Shown: positions 25,917-35,560 of the stretch, one piece after another
Layout of the letters: the number at the start of each line of letters is the position of its first letter
Position numbering within the stretch: position 1 is the stretch's first letter
Source: Chitinophaga pinensis
GTDB taxonomy: Bacteria; Bacteroidota; Bacteroidia; Flavobacteriales_D; Crocinitomicaceae
Direction: 5' to 3'
Length of the DNA: 64,000 nt
Assembly: GCA_945863605.1 (NCBI GenBank)
Contig: CAMAZP010000006.1
Coordinates: 1-64,000, forward strand
Made by a program: the position numbers and the translations under genes
The notes under the pieces: model-generated
The model's input: only the letters and a program-made list of their open reading frames with translations
Told to the model about the DNA's origin: nothing
Databases searched by the model: none

Positions 25917-26549
25917 ATGCGCTTTTTAATTCTATCCATTTTACTAATAACAAGCCTACAATTATTATCTCAACGTAAAAATATTGATCAAAGTCGTATG
26001 ATTCAACTTTCAGGTGTTGTCGTTTCTGAAGAGGATTTAGTTCCTATGCCTTACATCACTGTTTTTGACAAGTCGATAAGAAAAGGTGTAGTTGCTGATT
26101 ATTATGGTTTTTTCTCTACGGTTTCATTCCCTGGTGATACAATCTATTTTTCTTATTTTGGTTATAAAACTTCTACATACATCGTTCCAGATAGTTTGAA
26201 AGATAATCGTTACAGTATTATTCATATGTTACAACGAGATACTTTAAACTTACCTGAAGTTACCGTATATCCCTGGCCTTCAAGAGAGGAATTTGCAAAT
26301 TATTTTGTGAATATGAAACCATATGATGATGCTATAAGAAGAGCACAACGTGAATTATCTGGTGAATCATTAGCATTTGTAGCAGCAAGATTAGACAATG
26401 ATGCTTCATTAGCTGCAGGATATGTCAACAATCAACGTTATACGAAACTCTACACAAATGGTCAGTTGCCTGCAAATAATTTATTGAACCCTTATTCTTG
26501 GGCTAAGCTAATAAAAGATTGGAAAGAAGGGAAATTGAGTAAACAATAG
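25917..26549 (+). CDS. Secreted carboxypeptidase-regulatory-like domain protein
   Basis: I choose ATG 25917 (MRFLILSILLITSLQLLSQ) because it gives a clean signal peptide; the longer frame adds ten residues with no start context. The mature ~190 residues begin with a CarboxypepD_reg-like beta sandwich ('QLSGVVVSEEDLVPMPYI', 'GVVADYYGFFSTV', 'ISFSYFGYKT'-type strand), then a family-specific tail ('LPEVTVYPWPSREEFANYF', 'YSWAKLIKDWKEGK'). I have met this layout as a conserved Flavobacteriales protein of unknown role. It is single and divergent from guaB. Confidence 0.75.
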   Translation: MRFLILSILLITSLQLLSQRKNIDQSRMIQLSGVVVSEEDLVPMPYITVFDKSIRKGVVADYYGFFSTVSFPGDTIYFSYFGYKTSTYIVPDSLKDNRYSIIHMLQRDTLNLPEVTVYPWPSREEFANYFVNMKPYDDAIRRAQRELSGESLAFVAARLDNDASLAAGYVNNQRYTKLYTNGQLPANNLLNPYSWAKLIKDWKEGKLSKQ

Positions 26550-26739
26550 TTGATTTTTAAAATTTGGAGATTTAAATACTTAAATATCAAATTTTTAAAT
26601 TTTATTATTTGTCTTCAATTTCAATTTTGTACACAACCATTAAGCTAAATATAAAAAAAAATTCATTTATTTTATTTTCAATAAGTTACGCTCAATTTAT
26701 TTTTCTTAATTTTAAAGTCAAATTTTAAATTATTTAATT

Positions 26740-27372
26740 ATGAAGTATGGCGTAAAACACCAAGAATCTTATTCTCGTGGAGAATTATTACTAAGAACCA
26801 TATTCGGTGGTTTTTATATTGCACTACCCCACGCATTGGTTTTAATTTTTCTATTAATCTGGTCTAGTTTATTGAACTTTATTTCATTCTGGGCAATTTT
26901 AATAACAGGCAAGTACCCTGAAAAAATGTTTAACTATCAATTAAATCTTCAAAGATGGTCATTAAGAGTTAATGCAAGACTACAAAATTTAAGTGATGGC
27001 TATCCTGCATTTGGATTATCAGCAAGTGATTCAAATATTATTATTGAATTGGAAAGACCTGAAAAATCAAATAGAGGAACTGTACTTTTAAGAGCAATGT
27101 TCGGATTTCTTTATGTAATGCTTCCACATGCTTTTTGTTTAATCTTTTTATTAATTGGAGCTTCATTTGTTCGTTTAATTGCTTTTTGGGCAGTTTTAAT
27201 AACAGGAAAATATCCAAAAGGAATGCACGATTATATGGTTGGTTTACTTCGTTGGCAGTATAGAATTTCAATCTATATGGGTTATATGACTGATGTTTAT
27301 CCTCCGTTCTCATTAAAAGGTGACGAAGCAGATTTTGGTTCTATTCAGACAAGTGAATTATTGGATAATTAA
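26740..27372 (+). CDS. DUF4389-type membrane protein with internal duplication
   Basis: The 210-residue protein consists of two similar halves of about 95 residues, each with 'LLRTIFGGFYIALPHALVLI' or 'LLRAMFGFLYVMLPHAFCLI', then '[FL]WA[IV]LITGKYP', 'LRWxxR' and 'DxYPxF'. Four transmembrane helices are expected. The two-copy arrangement with conserved 'LITGKYP' is typical of DUF4389 proteins in Bacteroidota, whose role is unknown. A DUF805 gene starts 6 bp after its stop, so the two are co-transcribed. Confidence 0.78.
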   Translation: MKYGVKHQESYSRGELLLRTIFGGFYIALPHALVLIFLLIWSSLLNFISFWAILITGKYPEKMFNYQLNLQRWSLRVNARLQNLSDGYPAFGLSASDSNIIIELERPEKSNRGTVLLRAMFGFLYVMLPHAFCLIFLLIGASFVRLIAFWAVLITGKYPKGMHDYMVGLLRWQYRISIYMGYMTDVYPPFSLKGDEADFGSIQTSELLDN

Positions 27373-27378
27373 TCTTAT

Positions 27379-27861
27379 GTGAACTGGTATCTACTCGTTT
27401 TTCAAAAATATGCAACATTTACAGGTCGCTCAAGACGAAAAGAATATTGGATGTTTTTTCTCTTTAATATAATCTTCAGTATACTATTTGCAATTTTGGA
27501 TTTAATTTTTGATTTAAAATTGATCAATAACTCAATTAATAATACTGGGATTTTAGGTGGAGTTTATTCACTTGTAACATTTCTTCCTAGTTTATCAGTA
27601 GCAGTTAGAAGATTGCATGACATTAATAAAAGTGGCTGGTACTTATTACTGCCTGTTGCTCCTTATATTTTGATAATTTTAGGAGTCGTTTTAAAAGGTG
27701 CAACAATTATTTTGTCAATTATCGGTGGTTTAACAGTTTTAGGTTTAGCCATTCTTCTTATTGTTTGGCTTGCTACAGAAGGAACGTCAGGTGAAAACCA
27801 ATACGGTCCTGATCCAAAAGGAACAGATAGTTATATTAATAATGAATTGTTAGATAGCTAA
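27379..27861 (+). CDS. DUF805 inner-membrane protein
   Basis: The 160-residue protein starts at GTG 27379 ('MNWYLLVFQKYATFTGRSRRKEYW', here read as two parts of the family signature: MNWYLLVFQKYATFTGR and SRRKEYW). Four hydrophobic helices follow with the conserved 'SVAVRRLHDINKSGWYLL' and a polar tail 'GENQYGPDPKG'. These motifs define DUF805. No biochemical function is known. Confidence 0.88.
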   Translation: MNWYLLVFQKYATFTGRSRRKEYWMFFLFNIIFSILFAILDLIFDLKLINNSINNTGILGGVYSLVTFLPSLSVAVRRLHDINKSGWYLLLPVAPYILIILGVVLKGATIILSIIGGLTVLGLAILLIVWLATEGTSGENQYGPDPKGTDSYINNELLDS

Positions 27862-27877
27862 TAAAGATTTAATCTAT

Positions 27878-27907
27878 AAAAAAACCTCCTTTTGGGAGGT
27901 TTTTTTA
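27878..27907. terminator. Bidirectional rho-independent terminator
   Basis: ACCTCC (27884-27889) pairs with GGAGGT (27895-27900) over a 5-base loop, with A-run and T-run extending the stem on either side. It sits between the converging DUF805 gene and TonB receptor gene and can serve both. Confidence 0.9.
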
Positions 27908-27911
27908 TAAT

Positions 27912-30347
27912 CTATATTTTCGTTTTCTTTCCTTCGATACGGTAAGTGTATTGTACCATTATCGTTCTTGGTGCTTCAATTTTTAGTGGACGAAGCGAAT
28001 AGGTTCGATTTAAAATATTACTTCCAATCAAGGCTAATTTGTGCGATTCACTTACGTTATAAGAAACACGTGCATCGAAAATCCAATTTCCAAAGCGATG
28101 AGAATTGAAAAAATCCATATATCTCAAATCTTGGATAAGTTCATTATTTATCGTCACTTCCTCAAAATCTTTGATGATTGCGTCCATATTTATCATTTTT
28201 GAAAAATATTTAGCACTCATTCCAATCGATAGTTTTTTATTGTAAATATACTCAGCATCAAGTTTTACATTATGTAAAAATCTATATTTCAAAATTCCGT
28301 TTGAGGGGTCTAAGGATGTTGAATTATAGGTAAACACACGATTTAACGAATCTATTGCATAAATAAGATCAGGAGATAATGTTTTTGGAACAATGTAATT
28401 GTAACCCAATAAAAATGTCATTTCGGATTTCTTAGTCACTTTTGCGCCACCTACAAAGGAAGCGTCAACTCCTGTAACACGCGATTCACCCGTATTTAAA
28501 AACATAAATCCTGCACTTTTCCCCATTGATTGAACGTCAGTAAGTTCGTTCCAAATACCAAACATGTATTCAATTGTGTTTTGATATTCTTGCCAGAAAA
28601 CCGCGACATCTATATATCCCATCAAACCACCTAACTTTAAACCTTGTTTGATTCCAACTTCTGCATTCCAGCTACTTTCAGGTTTCAAATTTGGGTTTGG
28701 AAAAACTCCAAAATTTCCAACTCCAGTTCTTATAAAACGTTCAGTAATTGTTGGAAAACGATAGCCTTGACCATAAGAAGCTCTCAAATAAGTTTCTTGG
28801 TATAATTTCAAACTTGCACCAGCACGAAAAATAGGTTTCATTGCTGTAATTGAATCATTCAATCTAAAATACTCAAATCGCCCTCCAGCAGACAAATTCA
28901 ATGATTTATTGTACTTGCTTTCAACTTGTGTGTAAGCAGAAATATTTAATAATTGATTATCGGGAGAACCTGAACCAGCGTAAATATTCGCAAAAGAATT
29001 CGTGTAAGTACTCGTCACTCCACCAATAAAATCCAAATTTTTTAAATCCGGGTAACTTTTTTGAAACATGTAATCACCATAATAAGTGGTAGCACGGGTA
29101 GATTGATTGGCACTCATTTCATTGTCAACGTGTAAAATGCGCGTTCTTAAAGAGTGTTTTCCGTCTGTTTGTGTGAAGAAATTAAAATAAGGATCAACGT
29201 TAAAAATGAACTGATCTTGCATAAAGATGGCTCCTGGATAAGCTCTAAACAATCCCGAAGAATCGTTTAACCAAGCAAGCGGCATAACTGTGTGCATCAA
29301 CATGAAATTTCCATTCATCCCGTAATTGAGTCCTTTAATTTTCTTGGAACGATAACGCAAATTAAAATTTAATCTACCGCGTTTAGAAATCATTTCACTT
29401 TCTGAGAAGTTCGTTATTGTATCAGGGAAAACGGTCGCAACAATTGAATCCGTAATGGGTGGGCCGATGTAACCATGGTCAAAATTCATATTTCCACCAA
29501 CAACCACATCTAAATTTCCAAACATTTGTGAGTGTAAGAAATTCATTCCATGGATTCCTGGATATTGTGACCACCATTTTGCATTTAGGTGATTTGGCGC
29601 TGAATAAGCACCCGAGTAAACGTTGATTTTTGTCAGTGGTTTAGCTTTAGGATAAGCTGTCCTTATATGAATTGAACCTGATAAAGCAGAGCTTCCCGAC
29701 AACACAGAGGCGGCACCCTTAATTACTTCAATTTGACTGATGTTTTCAACGGGAATAAAACCCCATTCCGGTCTACCTGCATCGCCAGAAAGCATTGGCA
29801 TATCATCAACAATTACAGAAACCTTAGAACCGACTCCGAAAGTAAATCCGCTTCCACCTCGAATTTGAGGTTCACCATCCAAAATATTTAAACCCGGTGT
29901 TTGATCTAAAGCTGTTTCTATACTACGTGTGTTTTTATTCTCAATTAATTCTGGTTTGAGCACAATCATCGTAACCGTTTGTTCTTCAATAGGCTTATCA
30001 AATTTACCGACTTTTACATCTACTTGTTGGAGTTCTTTAATGAAAGAAGTTAAAACAATATCGAGATTTATCGTTTGATTTTCAAATACTTGTATATTTA
30101 AAGTATCTGGATTCATACTTGTAAAGCGACAAACCAAACGACAATTTCCAGCTGGTACTTCTAACAAATACCTTCCTTTATCATCTGTTAAAGCGCCGAT
30201 TGTTACATCTTTCCGATAGATTACAGCAGCACCAGGTAAAGCAAGACCGTTCTCATCGCGTACCACACCTGTGATTTTTCCATTCTGAGCAATCGAATAT
30301 TCACAAAGAATAAGAAAAAAAAGAGCATTAAAAAGTTGAAACTTCAA
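27912..30347 (-). CDS. TonB-dependent receptor with carboxypeptidase-like N-terminus
   Basis: The 811-residue outer-membrane receptor has a signal peptide ('LFFLILCEYSIAQ'), a CarboxypepD_reg domain (~22-110: 'ITGVVRDENGLALPGAAV'), a plug ('TRSIETALDQTPGLNILDG', 'IRGGSGFTFGVGSKVSVIVD', 'ISQIEVIKGAASVLSGSSAL'), and a full barrel with 'YGQGYRFPTITERFI' and a terminal 'TIMVQYTYRIE' strand. It is transcribed directly after a T9SS-exported protein with a 1-bp gap, so the pair probably captures and imports one ligand. The ligand cannot be told from sequence. Confidence 0.9.
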   Translation of the reverse strand: MKFQLFNALFFLILCEYSIAQNGKITGVVRDENGLALPGAAVIYRKDVTIGALTDDKGRYLLEVPAGNCRLVCRFTSMNPDTLNIQVFENQTINLDIVLTSFIKELQQVDVKVGKFDKPIEEQTVTMIVLKPELIENKNTRSIETALDQTPGLNILDGEPQIRGGSGFTFGVGSKVSVIVDDMPMLSGDAGRPEWGFIPVENISQIEVIKGAASVLSGSSALSGSIHIRTAYPKAKPLTKINVYSGAYSAPNHLNAKWWSQYPGIHGMNFLHSQMFGNLDVVVGGNMNFDHGYIGPPITDSIVATVFPDTITNFSESEMISKRGRLNFNLRYRSKKIKGLNYGMNGNFMLMHTVMPLAWLNDSSGLFRAYPGAIFMQDQFIFNVDPYFNFFTQTDGKHSLRTRILHVDNEMSANQSTRATTYYGDYMFQKSYPDLKNLDFIGGVTSTYTNSFANIYAGSGSPDNQLLNISAYTQVESKYNKSLNLSAGGRFEYFRLNDSITAMKPIFRAGASLKLYQETYLRASYGQGYRFPTITERFIRTGVGNFGVFPNPNLKPESSWNAEVGIKQGLKLGGLMGYIDVAVFWQEYQNTIEYMFGIWNELTDVQSMGKSAGFMFLNTGESRVTGVDASFVGGAKVTKKSEMTFLLGYNYIVPKTLSPDLIYAIDSLNRVFTYNSTSLDPSNGILKYRFLHNVKLDAEYIYNKKLSIGMSAKYFSKMINMDAIIKDFEEVTINNELIQDLRYMDFFNSHRFGNWIFDARVSYNVSESHKLALIGSNILNRTYSLRPLKIEAPRTIMVQYTYRIEGKKTKI

Positions 30348-30348
30348 A

Positions 30349-31278
30349 TTAAGGAACTAAAATTTTCACAACTGTATCACCTGATTTAAGAAAGTAAATC
30401 CCTGTGTTCAGAATCATTCCATTTAGCGTGTTTAGGTTGCCAACTTTTTCGCTTGCACCAGCCAAATTGATTAATTCATAAGTTACATCGGCACCTTTAA
30501 TTGTCAAACCATTCTCAACAGAATAATAAGCTTTAAAAGTTGTGTTTTGGATTTCATTGACACCAACTGAATTATATATCAACTGAATATCATCCAAAAG
30601 CACCTCATCATTTGCTGAACCACCACCTGGAGTTGAACTTGTTGAAAAAGTCACTAAGATGAATTCTACACCAACAGCAGGTATTTGTGCTTCGTAAACA
30701 AAAGGTACAGATTTTCGAACCCAGTTCCCTCCTGTTGCTCCATAATTTAATTCCGCTCTTGCAGCAGTATGTGGGGCTGAGTTTGCATCAATCGGATCTC
30801 TAAAACTGTAATTATCGTGTAAAATTGCATGAACACGAGCTTGGTTATTGTTGTTAATAGGTGTATATTTTACCCAAAAAACAATTGAATCTGGTTGTCC
30901 ATTCAATGCTTCTGAAAAATTAGCATCTGAAGTTTTTGTAAAATTATAATTATCAGGACTACTCGCAGTTGAACTTCCCATATTCACTTGTCCAACAGTT
31001 ATTAAACCATTTGCTACTACACCTAAAGTGCTTTTTGCGTAAATTCTGGCACAATATGAGCCAGTTGCACCAGAGCGAATAGACGTTGAACGCCCCACTT
31101 GTTGAGAACCAAATGATGATAAACCACCCGTTCCTGTTTTGAAAGAATTCCAATTTGTTGGCTCTTCTGTTGACTGACCAACATTATCCCATAATTCCAT
31201 ATTTGAATTCCCAATCTGTTGTTGGGAAAAGGTTCCAACACTTGTAAAAAGTAAAATATTTAAAGCTAATTTTTTCAT
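30349..31278 (-). CDS. T9SS-exported PCMD-like surface protein paired with TonB receptor
   Basis: The 309-residue protein has a signal peptide (~1-18). An N-terminal 'GNSNMELWDN', 'EEPTNWNSFKTG' region and a beta-sandwich of ~200 residues resemble the PCMD (putative carbohydrate metabolism) domain: 'SYCARIYAKS', 'DSIVFWVKYTP', 'VGVEFILVTFST' and 'DEVLLDDIQLIY'. A T9SS-type sorting tail follows ('LNTGIYFLKSGDTVVKILVP'). It is the first gene of the operon with the TonB receptor. Carbohydrate binding is a family-based guess. Confidence 0.72.
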   Translation of the reverse strand: MKKLALNILLFTSVGTFSQQQIGNSNMELWDNVGQSTEEPTNWNSFKTGTGGLSSFGSQQVGRSTSIRSGATGSYCARIYAKSTLGVVANGLITVGQVNMGSSTASSPDNYNFTKTSDANFSEALNGQPDSIVFWVKYTPINNNNQARVHAILHDNYSFRDPIDANSAPHTAARAELNYGATGGNWVRKSVPFVYEAQIPAVGVEFILVTFSTSSTPGGGSANDEVLLDDIQLIYNSVGVNEIQNTTFKAYYSVENGLTIKGADVTYELINLAGASEKVGNLNTLNGMILNTGIYFLKSGDTVVKILVP

Positions 31279-31374
31279 AATTTGTGTTTAGTAGAAACAA
31301 ATGTATAGAAAAACTTACAAATCCTTAATCTTAAATTATTAACATTCTAACGTTTGAAATGATTACATTTGCTT

Positions 31375-31998
31375 ATGCATTTTAATCAAATTGACACCAC
31401 TAAAGCTTTCCCAGTTATGGAAAAGTTTTATACCATTCAAGGAGAAGGTTACTACTCAGGAAGAGCTGCGTATTTTATTCGAATTGCTGGATGCGATGTC
31501 GGTTGCGTGTGGTGTGATGTGAAAGAAAGTTGGGATTCAACTATACATCCACTAGTTAAAATTTCGGATATAGTATCAATGGTTCAAGAAAATAACGCTG
31601 ACTTTGTGGTAATTACAGGTGGTGAACCTGCAATGTATGACTTAACAAATTTAATAAACGAGTTGAAGGCCAATACTATTGAAGTAGCAATTGAAACTTC
31701 AGGTTGCTATGAGCTTATAGGAAACGTTGATTGGTATTGCTTTTCTCCAAAGAAATTCAAGGCTCCTACAGCAGAAGCTTACACAAAAGCTAGTGAACTG
31801 AAAATAGTTATTTTTCATCCCTCAGATTTTGCTTGGGCTGAAACACATGCTCAAAAAGTTAATCCTGATTGTGTGCTTTATTTACAACCTGAATGGAGTA
31901 AACTAGCTGAAATTCTGCCACTAATAATAGAATATGTGAAAAGTAACAAAAAGTGGCACATTTCGTTACAAACCCATAAATTTATGCAAATACCTTAA
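31375..31998 (+). CDS. queE: 7-carboxy-7-deazaguanine synthase
   Basis: I start at ATG 31375 (MHFNQIDTTK), since the upstream in-frame TTG has no support. The ~207-residue radical-SAM enzyme has 'YTIQGEGYYSGR' and a CxxxCxxC cluster (Cys40, Cys44, Cys47 in 'AGCDVGCVWCD'), then 'VVITGGEPAMYDLTNL', 'IETSGCYELI' and 'CFSPKKFKAP'. It ring-contracts carboxytetrahydropterin to 7-carboxy-7-deazaguanine for queuosine or preQ0. The spacing CX3CX2C is the standard type. It is 9 bp upstream of the PorE-like gene. Confidence 0.93.
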   Translation: MHFNQIDTTKAFPVMEKFYTIQGEGYYSGRAAYFIRIAGCDVGCVWCDVKESWDSTIHPLVKISDIVSMVQENNADFVVITGGEPAMYDLTNLINELKANTIEVAIETSGCYELIGNVDWYCFSPKKFKAPTAEAYTKASELKIVIFHPSDFAWAETHAQKVNPDCVLYLQPEWSKLAEILPLIIEYVKSNKKWHISLQTHKFMQIP

Positions 31999-32007
31999 AT
32001 TCTTTTC

Positions 32008-34023
32008 ATGCAAAAAATAATCGCTTTCTTGCTTTTTAGCTATTTTTTAATAGGTTGTTCTACGGCGCAATTTCCCTACTCTACATCCAATAAAAAAGCA
32101 ATTAAATTATTTGAAGAAGCACAGAAAGCACCCGAATTATATTTCGATCAACAAAAAGGTCCGAACTACCCAAAAGGAATTGAAATTGCAAATCAAGCAT
32201 TAGAAAAAGATCCTAATTTTTGGGAAGCACATTTATTAATCGCGGAATTATACGAACGAAGTAATGACTACAAAAATGCAATTGTTCATTACAAACGAGC
32301 TTTAGAAATTGACCCAAATCACAGCATAAGTGGTGCAACGCTATACTACTTATCAGCTGTTCAACTAGCTGTAGGTCAGTATGATGATGCAAACAAAAAT
32401 ATTGAACGTTTTTTGCGCAATCCAAATGCAAGTGAACAACTAATAAATTTTGCCTACCAAATAGAATCAAACGCAAAATTTGCCAAAAACGCCATTCAAA
32501 ATCCAAAAGCTTTCAACCCTATAAATATTGGCCCTGGTATTAACACCCATTTTCCTGAGTATTTCCCAACAATGACTGTGGATGGAAAAACGATTTTTTT
32601 TACTCGACAAATTAGTGACCCACGTGTTGAAAATTATTTTGCACAAGAAGACTTTTATATTTCCCAATTTGGTGAAAATAAAATATGGGGAGCGTCTATT
32701 GCAATGCCGTCAAATGTAAACACTATTAATAATGAAGGTGCGCCAACAATTGCAGCAGATGGGAAAAGCTTAATTTTTGTTGGATGTTCAGATGAATCTG
32801 GGACTTATTATGGAGAGAATCGCAAAGGAAAAGGCAGTTGCGATTTATTTTTTACACAAAAAGTTGGTGACAAATGGAATACCCCAATTAATCTTCCTGG
32901 AAATGTAAATACAACTCATTGGGAAACACAACCTTCTTTATCTGCTGATGGGAAAACATTATACTTCATAAGGGGTTTACGAAATAGAGAAGGAAAAAGA
33001 GATGCTGACATCTACGTTTCCTATTTGCAACAAGATGGAACTTGGGGAACAGCTCAACGTTTACCTAATACCGTTAACACACCTTATGCTGAAGAGTCTG
33101 TTCACATTCACCCTGACGGAAGAACACTTTATTTTGCCTCTCGTGGCCACGTTGGAATGGGTGGTTCTGATTTATTCGTAACTCGATTAGATGATTATGG
33201 GAATTGGTCAAAACCAGAAAATTTAGGTTACCCAATTAATACTGTAAATGATGAGAATTCACTAATAGTTGCACCAACGGGTGAAATTGCTTTTTTCGCT
33301 TCTGATCGTGCGGGAGGTTATGGCGATTTAGATATCTATTATTTTGAACTTCCTGAAGAGTTGCGACCAGTGAAAACATTGTATTTTGACGGACGTGTAT
33401 TTGATGCTATTACTAAAAATTCAATTCCTGGGCATTTCCAATTAACGGATTTAAAAACGGGAAAAATTATGATTATTTCTGACGCTGACAAATCGGATGG
33501 AACATTCATGGTTGCTTTGCCAATCAATCGCGAATATGCAATTAGTGTTACCTACCCTGGATATTTTCCTTATACCTTGAATTTCAACTTACTTATTCCT
33601 GATGGAAAAGAAAATTATCACTTGGATATTCCTTTAAATCCAGAAACAAGTAAGCTAGAAAATGTTTTATCAAACGTATTTTTTGATTTGGGAAAATCAA
33701 CACTTCGTCCAGAATCTAAAATAGAATTGAATGATTTTGTGGAATATTTAAAAAGAAATCCTATAATTAAAATTGAATTAGGAGGACATACGGATTCACG
33801 TGGTAACAAAGACGAAAATTTAAAACTTTCAACTGATCGTGCGAAAACTGTTTACGACTATTTAGTTGCAAATGGAATTTTAGCCAACCGACTATCCTAT
33901 AAAGGTTTTGGATCAACACAGCCAATTTATTCCGATGCTGCCATTTCAAAATTTGGATCCGACATTGAAAAAGAACAAGCACATCAAAAAAATCGACGCA
34001 CCGTTTACACAATTCTTCCATGA
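32008..34023 (+). CDS. PorE-like outer-membrane lipoprotein (TPR, PD40 propeller, CRD, OmpA)
   Basis: The 671-residue protein has a lipobox 'YFLIGCSTA' (Cys17). It then has TPR repeats (~55-150: 'FWEAHLLIAELYERSNDYKNA'-type helices), a five- to six-bladed PD40/WD40-like propeller (~175-455, blades with 'PTIAADGKSLIFV', 'PSLSADGKTLYFI' and 'HPDGRTLYFAS'), a carboxypeptidase regulatory domain (~460-545), and an OmpA domain (~550-671: 'FFDLGKSTLRPESKIEL', 'LGGHTDSRGNKDENL'). This is the exact order of PorE, the T9SS component that binds peptidoglycan. Similar proteins also exist as paralogues with no T9SS role, so PorE itself is not certain. Confidence 0.8.
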   Translation: MQKIIAFLLFSYFLIGCSTAQFPYSTSNKKAIKLFEEAQKAPELYFDQQKGPNYPKGIEIANQALEKDPNFWEAHLLIAELYERSNDYKNAIVHYKRALEIDPNHSISGATLYYLSAVQLAVGQYDDANKNIERFLRNPNASEQLINFAYQIESNAKFAKNAIQNPKAFNPINIGPGINTHFPEYFPTMTVDGKTIFFTRQISDPRVENYFAQEDFYISQFGENKIWGASIAMPSNVNTINNEGAPTIAADGKSLIFVGCSDESGTYYGENRKGKGSCDLFFTQKVGDKWNTPINLPGNVNTTHWETQPSLSADGKTLYFIRGLRNREGKRDADIYVSYLQQDGTWGTAQRLPNTVNTPYAEESVHIHPDGRTLYFASRGHVGMGGSDLFVTRLDDYGNWSKPENLGYPINTVNDENSLIVAPTGEIAFFASDRAGGYGDLDIYYFELPEELRPVKTLYFDGRVFDAITKNSIPGHFQLTDLKTGKIMIISDADKSDGTFMVALPINREYAISVTYPGYFPYTLNFNLLIPDGKENYHLDIPLNPETSKLENVLSNVFFDLGKSTLRPESKIELNDFVEYLKRNPIIKIELGGHTDSRGNKDENLKLSTDRAKTVYDYLVANGILANRLSYKGFGSTQPIYSDAAISKFGSDIEKEQAHQKNRRTVYTILP

Positions 34024-34946
34024 AACATTTCCTACGATTAATACGCGTTGTCAACCTTCTGATTATTGTACTAACGATGGTTGGTGTGGCTTACAATCTA
34101 TTAAAAACAAACAACTACCTCAATATTGATTTTCATTTATTGAATTATTCATTGTTGGTTTTTTCTACGGTCATCATTGCTGCTGCAGGAAATATGATCA
34201 ATGATTATTTTGATGTAAAGGCAGATAGAGTTAATAAACCAAAAAAACTCATTATTTCAAAATATCTCAAAAAAAGATGGGCAATTGTCCTTCATTGGGG
34301 TTTGAATCTTTTGGCTGTTTTTATATCGATTTTACTTTCTATTCGCTACAATAGCTTTTTATTTGTTTTTATACATTTGATTTCAATGAATTTATTGTGG
34401 TTTTATAGTACTTATTTTAAAAAGAAATTATTAGTTGGAAACGTCATTATTGCGCTTTTGACTGCGTTAGTTCCAATGTTGTCAGTTTGGTATTTTAAAG
34501 TTGCAAATGAAAGTTCAGCTCCATTTTCTTCATATCATCAAGACACTTGGTCTACTTATTTGGATTATTCATTTATTTACTTCTTTGCATTTTCAGCTTT
34601 CTTCCAAAACCTTTCGAGAGAAATTTCAAAAGACATTCAAGACGTTGTTGGCGATAAATTGATACATGTTTATTCATTACCAATGAAACTCGGGGAACGC
34701 AAAGCAGGTTTGATTTCGGTAGTAATTTTACAACTTCCTCTTCTTATTGGAATTATTGCAATAACACAAAATTGGATACAAATAAATCTAATTTCTAGTT
34801 TTTTATTATTAGTTTCTGCCATACTTAATGTGGCTTGTTTTGTACTTTTTATAATTCGCAAGTCCTATCCTTTTGAAACAATCAATACCATCATCAAATG
34901 GAGTATGCTGGTTGGGATAAGTGCATTATTTACCAATACGTTATGA
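34020..34946 (+). CDS. UbiA-family prenyltransferase
   Basis: The 308-residue integral membrane protein has 8-9 helices. It has both Asp-rich motifs of UbiA enzymes: 'NMINDYFDVKADRVNKP' (NDxxDxxxD) and 'REISKDIQDVVGD' (DxxxD-like). In Flavobacteriia this gene next to maf is usually annotated as geranylgeranylglycerol-phosphate geranylgeranyltransferase-like, but the acceptor is unproven and it could serve menaquinone or another lipid. Start and stop overlap both neighbours (ATGA at each side), so it is coupled to the PorE-like gene and maf. Confidence 0.85.
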   Translation: MKHFLRLIRVVNLLIIVLTMVGVAYNLLKTNNYLNIDFHLLNYSLLVFSTVIIAAAGNMINDYFDVKADRVNKPKKLIISKYLKKRWAIVLHWGLNLLAVFISILLSIRYNSFLFVFIHLISMNLLWFYSTYFKKKLLVGNVIIALLTALVPMLSVWYFKVANESSAPFSSYHQDTWSTYLDYSFIYFFAFSAFFQNLSREISKDIQDVVGDKLIHVYSLPMKLGERKAGLISVVILQLPLLIGIIAITQNWIQINLISSFLLLVSAILNVACFVLFIIRKSYPFETINTIIKWSMLVGISALFTNTL

Positions 34947-35500
34947 ATTTAATTTTAGGTTCGAGTTCTCCAAGAAGAAAGGAACTTCTGCAAGCGATGG
35001 GGTTTGAATTTCGAACAACTAGCCCTGATATTGACGAATCGTTTTCCGACGAAATGCCAGTTGAAAATGTACCTGCTTTTTTAGCAGAATCAAAAGCAAT
35101 TGCCTTGGTCGATTCGCTTGAAAAAGATGACTTATTGATTTGTTCTGATACAGTGGTAGTGTTAAATAATAAAATTTTAGGAAAACCAAATAACCGTGAA
35201 GACGCAATGTCCATTTTACAACAACTTTCGGGAAATACCCATTTGGTAATTACTGGAGTTGCATTAAAATCATTAACAAAAACAAAAGTATTTTCTGTAA
35301 AAACGGAGGTTAAATTTACTAACTTAACTCATTCACAAATAGAGTTTTACATTGACAACTATCATCCTTTCGACAAAGCAGGTTCTTATGGCATTCAAGA
35401 TTGGATTGGATTAATTGGGGTTGAAAAAATCGAGGGATCCTACACGAATGTGATGGGTTTACCAACTTGTGAATTACATGAGGCGATCTTGAATTTTTAA
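34943..35500 (+). CDS. maf: Maf-family nucleoside triphosphate pyrophosphatase
   Basis: The start at ATG 34943 (MNLILGSSSPRRKELL) overlaps the UbiA stop as ATGA and gives the classical Maf beginning; an upstream in-frame ATG would add 15 unrelated residues. The 185-residue protein has 'SPDIDESFSDEMP', 'ICSDTVVVLNNKILGKP', 'QLSGNTHLVITGVAL' and 'FDKAGSYGIQDW', matching YhdE-type Maf dTTP/UTP pyrophosphatases. It removes modified pyrimidine nucleotides. Confidence 0.93.
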   Translation: MNLILGSSSPRRKELLQAMGFEFRTTSPDIDESFSDEMPVENVPAFLAESKAIALVDSLEKDDLLICSDTVVVLNNKILGKPNNREDAMSILQQLSGNTHLVITGVALKSLTKTKVFSVKTEVKFTNLTHSQIEFYIDNYHPFDKAGSYGIQDWIGLIGVEKIEGSYTNVMGLPTCELHEAILNF

Positions 35501-35560
35501 TTTTAATTGCGGTGTGCTGATAAAAAAATCTACCTGATTGATTTCTACACTTTAAATCAC

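Noticed and set aside
31364..31371. TACATTTG as promoter -7 element of queE
   Set aside because: It would place the transcription start at or after the ATG at 31375, and no TTG lies 19 bp upstream.
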